Assembly: GCF_020085105.1 (NCBI RefSeq)
Contig: NC_058058.1
Coordinates: forward strand, 8,794,675 to 8,858,674
DNA: 64,000 nucleotides
Origin: Siniperca chuatsi
Taxonomy: Eukaryota; Chordata; Actinopteri; Centrarchiformes; Sinipercidae
Reading direction: 5' to 3'
Part shown: positions 59,648 to 64,000 of the stretch, piece by piece
Numbering within the stretch: position 1 is the stretch's first letter
Layout: the number at the start of each line of letters is the position of its first letter
Made by a program: the position numbers and the translations under genes
The notes under the pieces: model-generated
What the model was told of the DNA's origin: nothing
Databases searched by the model: none
Seen by the model: the letters and a program-made list of their open reading frames with translations, nothing else

Positions 59648-61865
59648 CTATGCACCGTAGATCAGAACCGAGATCACAGGCACCAGTAGTTGACTGCAGG
59701 ACCCGAACAAAGAGGCAGACCCTCCTTTTAACGTTGTAGCTGAAGTTGTGTGAGTGTTAGTCCCACTCCCAAGTGGTGATGTGGCTCCAGAGCTTTGAGT
59801 TGCTCCAGAGGACATTGTGGACTGCTGTGATGAAGTGATGTTAGCTGTGGAGTGCGAGGAGACAGCTGATGTGTTGGAGGCGGGAGGTGCTCTTGTGGTT
59901 ACAGTACTGTGGTTGTTGGAGGTTACGTGAGTCGAGGTGTGGCCGGGCGGTGGTGTGGTTGCTGCTGTAGGTTTGGTGGTACCATTTGGCTCTGTGTTGT
60001 TGCTGGTCGGTGTTGCATTTGTTGCATTTGTTGCATTTGTTCCATTTGTACAGGAGGTACAAGCTGTTTCCACCTGTAAAAGAGAAAAACAGTTTGCATT
60101 GCACAAGAAATGTGCTAAGTCCAGTGTCACATTTTAGAATAAGAATCAGTAGCCAATGCAGTATTTGTAGTATCTATATTAAAGGATCAGTTCGCTATAA
60201 TAGAACCATTCTAGTGCTATCTAGCTGCTAATATATGCAGCTCTGAACTTAGACGCACAAACGTGAAATTGATACCGACCTTCACATTTCTGTCTTGGAG
60301 AGAAAGAAAATATATTTCCCAAAATGTTAAACTATTCCAATAAAATACACGGTGCTATTGAATTTTTAAAAAGTATTTTAGTGGCATGAGCCCACAAATG
60401 AGGTTCTTCCATTGTATTGGAGGAGCGGCAGAAATCCCAGACATAGATCTATTTAAACGTGGTCAAATAAAACAAAAAAACCCCAAAAGAACTGTCTGCA
60501 TGGCTAGATACCACAAGAAATAAACGAGAAAACATAACTTGGGTGAACCAACCCTTTAAGAAGCAAAAATGTAACAATATATATGGTATAAAAAACTAAT
60601 AAAGGAATTCAAGAAACAGATGATACTACAAACATTAGAATATTATAATTACAGTAATAAGAAGATAGATCTGTACCACTTATCAACGGGTTAAATTCTA
60701 TTACTTCTTCACTCCACACCAATTTATACTGTCATTATTTCCTGCGTGTATTATGTTGTCAGTCGATGCCACAGATAAAGCTGCAGTACAATGTGTCTCT
60801 CTGTCGGTGACAAACCATTTGGAGCCACATCACGCAAAGGTCAAGCACCTGCTGCTCCAGCGCAGTACATGAGGCATGAAGACATTAATCGCACTTTGCA
60901 TATTGCTGCGGTTAGTAGAGGCCTGCAGTACATGTCTGCCTTCCACTAATTGTCCCGACTGCACATAGTATATCTGTCTCTTTGTTGTATTTCAATCTTT
61001 GTTGCTTTATTTTTCCTGATAGATCATATCTAGAATATCTAGAAAAAGGAGCATTGCTGTGGCTGACACCAAATAGCTCCCTTCAACAAAAGAATGGATT
61101 AGTGAGGTCTGACAAAGTAGGTCTAAAATATTCAGTTTCACAGAATTATAGCAGCGGAGGAGCTATAAACAAATGTCCTGGTCATAATTACGTACACGTG
61201 AGATTGTTGAAATTTAACATTACAAGTCTAGTAACACTCCTTTTTCAGAAGAAATTGTACAAAAGGTTAATTAGATCCACTGACTAACCCTCATAACAAG
61301 TGCAATTTGACATGCTTTTTAAAAATAAAGTTAGCAACTTACATGTAATGAGCCAATCTGTAAAGCAACAGCTACTAAATGGACCTTGTGGTGACCTCTG
61401 TTTCCAAGGTCATGAATTAACTTGTTTTTTTCATTCTCATTATTTTATTTATTATAAAGTGTACACGTTTTGCAAGAGAGATCTTTTGTTCTCAGTAAAA
61501 AAATAAATCCAAACAGAAAAATCTACCATCTTGTTGTACCAAAAAAACCCCACATTTTCTATTTACCTCCATTTGCCTAGCCTTTGAGATGCATTTAAAT
61601 GTTTGATTTACCTCTGGCTAGTTTGACTGCAACCATACTTAAGCCAGAAAAACAAAAGGCAGCTTTGCTCTGTGTTCAAAATCCAGATGAATCAGCTGTC
61701 CCACCACTAATCAGAGAGGCTGGTCCATCACAGTCCTCTGAATATGGACACAAACTCAAGTCACTTGTCCCACTACATGGAATCCAAAGTGTCCCTTACC
61801 TCAATGTAGCACAGTGACATAAAGGTGAAACAGGCACAGAGGACAAGCATCCCTTTTTTCTCCAT
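59648..61865 (-). CDS. Small mucin-like, GPI-anchor-type surface protein 3 (Ser/Thr-rich)
   Basis: Two exons on the minus strand: 61865-61800 (22 residues, MEKKGMLVLCACFTFMSLCY..., signal peptide) and 60073-59648 (141 residues and stop), separated by a 1.7-kb intron. The 163-residue product begins its mature part with a CTSC pair and four N-glycosylation sites in a row (NGTNATNATNAT), encoded by a 9-bp tandem repeat. A Ser/Thr/Pro stalk follows, then a hydrophobic C terminus (LLVPVISVLIYGA) after GGS, fitting a GPI-anchor signal. It shares exon layout, strand and signal-exon boundary with the two neighbouring genes, so the three are probably tandem duplicates that diverged. I recognise no named family; CD52-like or CD164/mucin-like are descriptive only. 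Confidence 0.72.
60178..60565. mobile_element. Non-autonomous DNA element in the intron of mucin-like gene 3
   Basis: The left end (ttaaaggatcagttcgcta) and the reverse complement of the right end (ttaaagggttggttcaccc) form imperfect inverted repeats. The interior phrases (gtgaaattgataccgacctt, aatatatttcccaaaatgtt) recur in many fish genomes. Confidence 0.7.
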
Positions 61866-61924
61866 CTTGGTCTTCAGCAGTTTCTGTCGTACTTTATGGC
61901 TGTCCCCACCTTTTCTGTCTGTCC

Positions 61925-61931
61925 TTTTATA
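61925..61931 (-). promoter_or_regulatory. TATA box of mucin-like gene 3
   Basis: TATAAAA on the minus strand (ggtATAAAAgg context), 60 bases before the ATG, implying a leader of only about 30 bases, shorter than in the two sister genes. Confidence 0.55.
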
Positions 61932-64000
61932 CCTGCCAGCCCTCCATAACACTGATGCTGATAAATGTTAGTCGTCAGAGTGAGCTGAGCAGAAAAAAAA
62001 AACATGCAAGAGAGAGCTCTAAGAGAGAGCAGATAAGTGAAAAGTATCTGATTTGTAAATTAGAATTATGGAATGAGGAAAGGCTTAAGCTGTCTGTCAA
62101 AAGTAGATCATGTCTTTAAAGAGTTTCCCCTCGGGGATCAATAAAGTATTTCTGATTCTGATTTTCCAAAGCTTGGGCACGCTAATGAAATAATGTTATT
62201 GGGATTTGGACACCATGGACAGTCCCACATCATACAGTAGTGCCATATTACAGTTACATTTTATCCCAGTGTAATTATTTTCAAATTCATGTTAACATGG
62301 CTGAGTGTGCTGTGTACACCGTTACTTTTCACTATGCTTTTTATGTAACTCACATAAAACATTCCTTCTGTGTCACACAGTAAAAATAAACTCAAATTTC
62401 CAAGGCAACAACTGAAACTGATCTAATTACATTAGTTCATAACAAAAGAATAGTTAATATAATGTTATTGATTATGAGATTTTACAGTGTAGAGGAATCT
62501 GTTAAAAAGTAAACATGGAGCAAACTCTGAAAGCTGGTTTTCCTACATTCCACAACTATGCACACAGGTTAACTGATACCTCATCATGACTTGTGTTCAA
62601 AAGAAAAAACTTGGTCTGTTGGTGCAGCTGCAGTTGTTTCTTTTAACACTGATCATTTATATTTCTATGCTCTAACAATTTGTAATCCTTATTTTTGCCA
62701 AAGAAGGTTGGCATTTGTACAGTGAATTTTGATAAAAACAGAAACAAATCTGTTTACATTTTCTATTTAACTTTTCACTTTCGACCAAGCTCAGATAAAC
62801 TCGAGGGGAGAAAAGTCAACTATGGAAAATTGACGTGATATGATAAGGTAATTCACCAAAAAATGGAATGGAACCACAGAAACCAATCACCAAAGATTTT
62901 CAGGGGTTCCTCTGATAACACAAGAATTCTATTTTGACATTTTTCCACCCCAATGAAGATTATTTTGATGAAAATTTGGGGAATAAGGCACGTTTGATTT
63001 CACCTTCCCTGTTGACTAGCAGCTGAAGGATCTGTTGGAATAACTTAAGCAAGCAGAAAGGAATGTGTCCCTGTGATGTTTAGTTTTTGATAGGGAGCTT
63101 GTACATATACGTGACGTAAAACTGGCATCTTATTACTTTCTAAGAAACAAAGCAACAATGTGACAGCCTTATTGTACTTCTGCATGAAATAACAATAATA
63201 TTTTTGTGTGGTACTTTGTTTCAACTGCCTCTCAGTATTGTCATTACAAAAAATATTCAAATTTGGAAGAACAATGGATACAGGTGTTTCCAGTTTTAAG
63301 TTTAGAAGTGTTTCAAAAAAGAAATATGTACCAGGTTGCACCTTTGTTAAATCCAATTTATCTTCCCATATAACTTTACTTCCAAAAAGTAAACAGACAA
63401 TCCCTCTCATTTAGATTTTATTAGGTCAAAGATGACAGAGTGAAGGGTGTGACAGAAAGGCTTCAAGTTATTTTATTCTCATTTGGACTCTGTGTGGCAT
63501 ATGTTATTTCAAGGTTAAAAGTGATATTGTAGTCCACAAATGCAACCCACAAATTCACTACTACTTAACATGTATATATACAGGTGATCAAAGGAAATGT
63601 GTATGGACTCAGATATACTGGGACCATTTTAGCAATTTAAGTAAATTCCAATTCAAAACAAAAACATTTAAAATACACTTTTCTCTGGTCATCACCACAC
63701 AACCTCAAGGACAAAGAGGGAAACAAACTTGTTCCTGTATCAGATTGTTCTGGTAGCTATGAGATCACAGTCAAGCCTTTGTGATGCTTTATCAGCTACG
63801 TTATCACTGTGCTGCGTATTTCCTGCTATCAGGCATTTTAATGCGTCTTTCAGATAACCCAATGCCGCATATCATCACTGGACACTACTGCAACTACTGC
63901 GTATTTTATTTGCGACCCTATTGTGTTTTTTCCCCTACATTTTATCTGATTGCATCAAGTAATGTTTTATTGCTTAGTAGGTTAAAGGAAATCAGCCATA
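61932..64000. other. Non-coding stretch at the right end of the window
   Basis: AT-rich DNA with one LINE tail near 62.1 kb. The 121-codon minus frame at 63045-63410 and the overlapping plus frame have no signal peptide, domain or splice support. I see no further member of the mucin-like cluster. Confidence 0.5.
62115..62163. repeat. LINE 3' tail ('gggatcaataaagtatttct')
   Basis: tcccctcggggatcaataaa followed by gtatttctgattctgatt is the typical 3' end of fish Rex/L2-type LINEs with a short repeated tail. Confidence 0.7.

Noticed and set aside
63045..63414. Overlapping 121- and 68-codon frames on opposite strands
   Set aside because: No signal peptide, domain or splice sites; AT-rich composition like the flanks.

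Overview
The window is vertebrate nuclear DNA, most probably from a percomorph teleost fish. It has long AT-rich introns with GT-AG splice sites, many microsatellites, and several dispersed repeats that I recognise as typical of spiny-rayed fish (terminal-inverted-repeat MITEs, hAT-like fragments, 3' tails of L2/Rex-type LINEs, and the repeat families with 'ggccataactcaag' and 'ccacttggtccagat'-like motifs). There are no bacterial features, CRISPR arrays, rRNAs or tRNAs that I can see. Most open reading frames longer than 60 codons are chance frames in introns.

Region 1 (about 5.9-44.6 kb, + strand) is the 3' part of one large gene of the AIM1 / beta-gamma-crystallin-domain (CRYBG) family. 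I reconstructed 23 coding exons with consistent intron phases: two short N-terminal exons, three long low-complexity exons (844, about 402 and 257 codons), a 16-residue linker, six beta-gamma crystallin domains each split over two exons, two short linker exons, and a three-exon C-terminal ricin-B (beta-trefoil) domain ending at 43473. The product encoded here is about 2,318 residues; the true N terminus lies upstream. The gene is best called crybg2, mainly from its neighbours. A one-base frame discrepancy sits in a C-rich stretch near 24284.

Region 2 (47.07-51.6 kb, + strand) is a complete 12-coding-exon annexin gene (315 residues). Only the second repeat keeps a GxGTDE calcium loop. The N- and C-terminal blocks look most like annexin A9.

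Region 3 (52.4-61.9 kb, - strand) holds three small two-exon genes of the same design: a TATA box, exon 1 encoding a signal peptide, and exon 2 encoding a Ser/Thr/Asn-rich stalk that ends in a hydrophobic GPI-anchor-type tail (261, 106 and 163 residues). From memory, human CD52 (also two exons, a tiny heavily glycosylated GPI protein) lies tail-to-tail next to CRYBG2 on 1p36. The same convergent order here suggests these are fish counterparts or expansions of the CD52 locus. This is the most interesting feature of the window.

The remaining DNA (1-5.9 kb, the large introns, and 61.9-64 kb) holds repeats and otherwise nothing I can assign.
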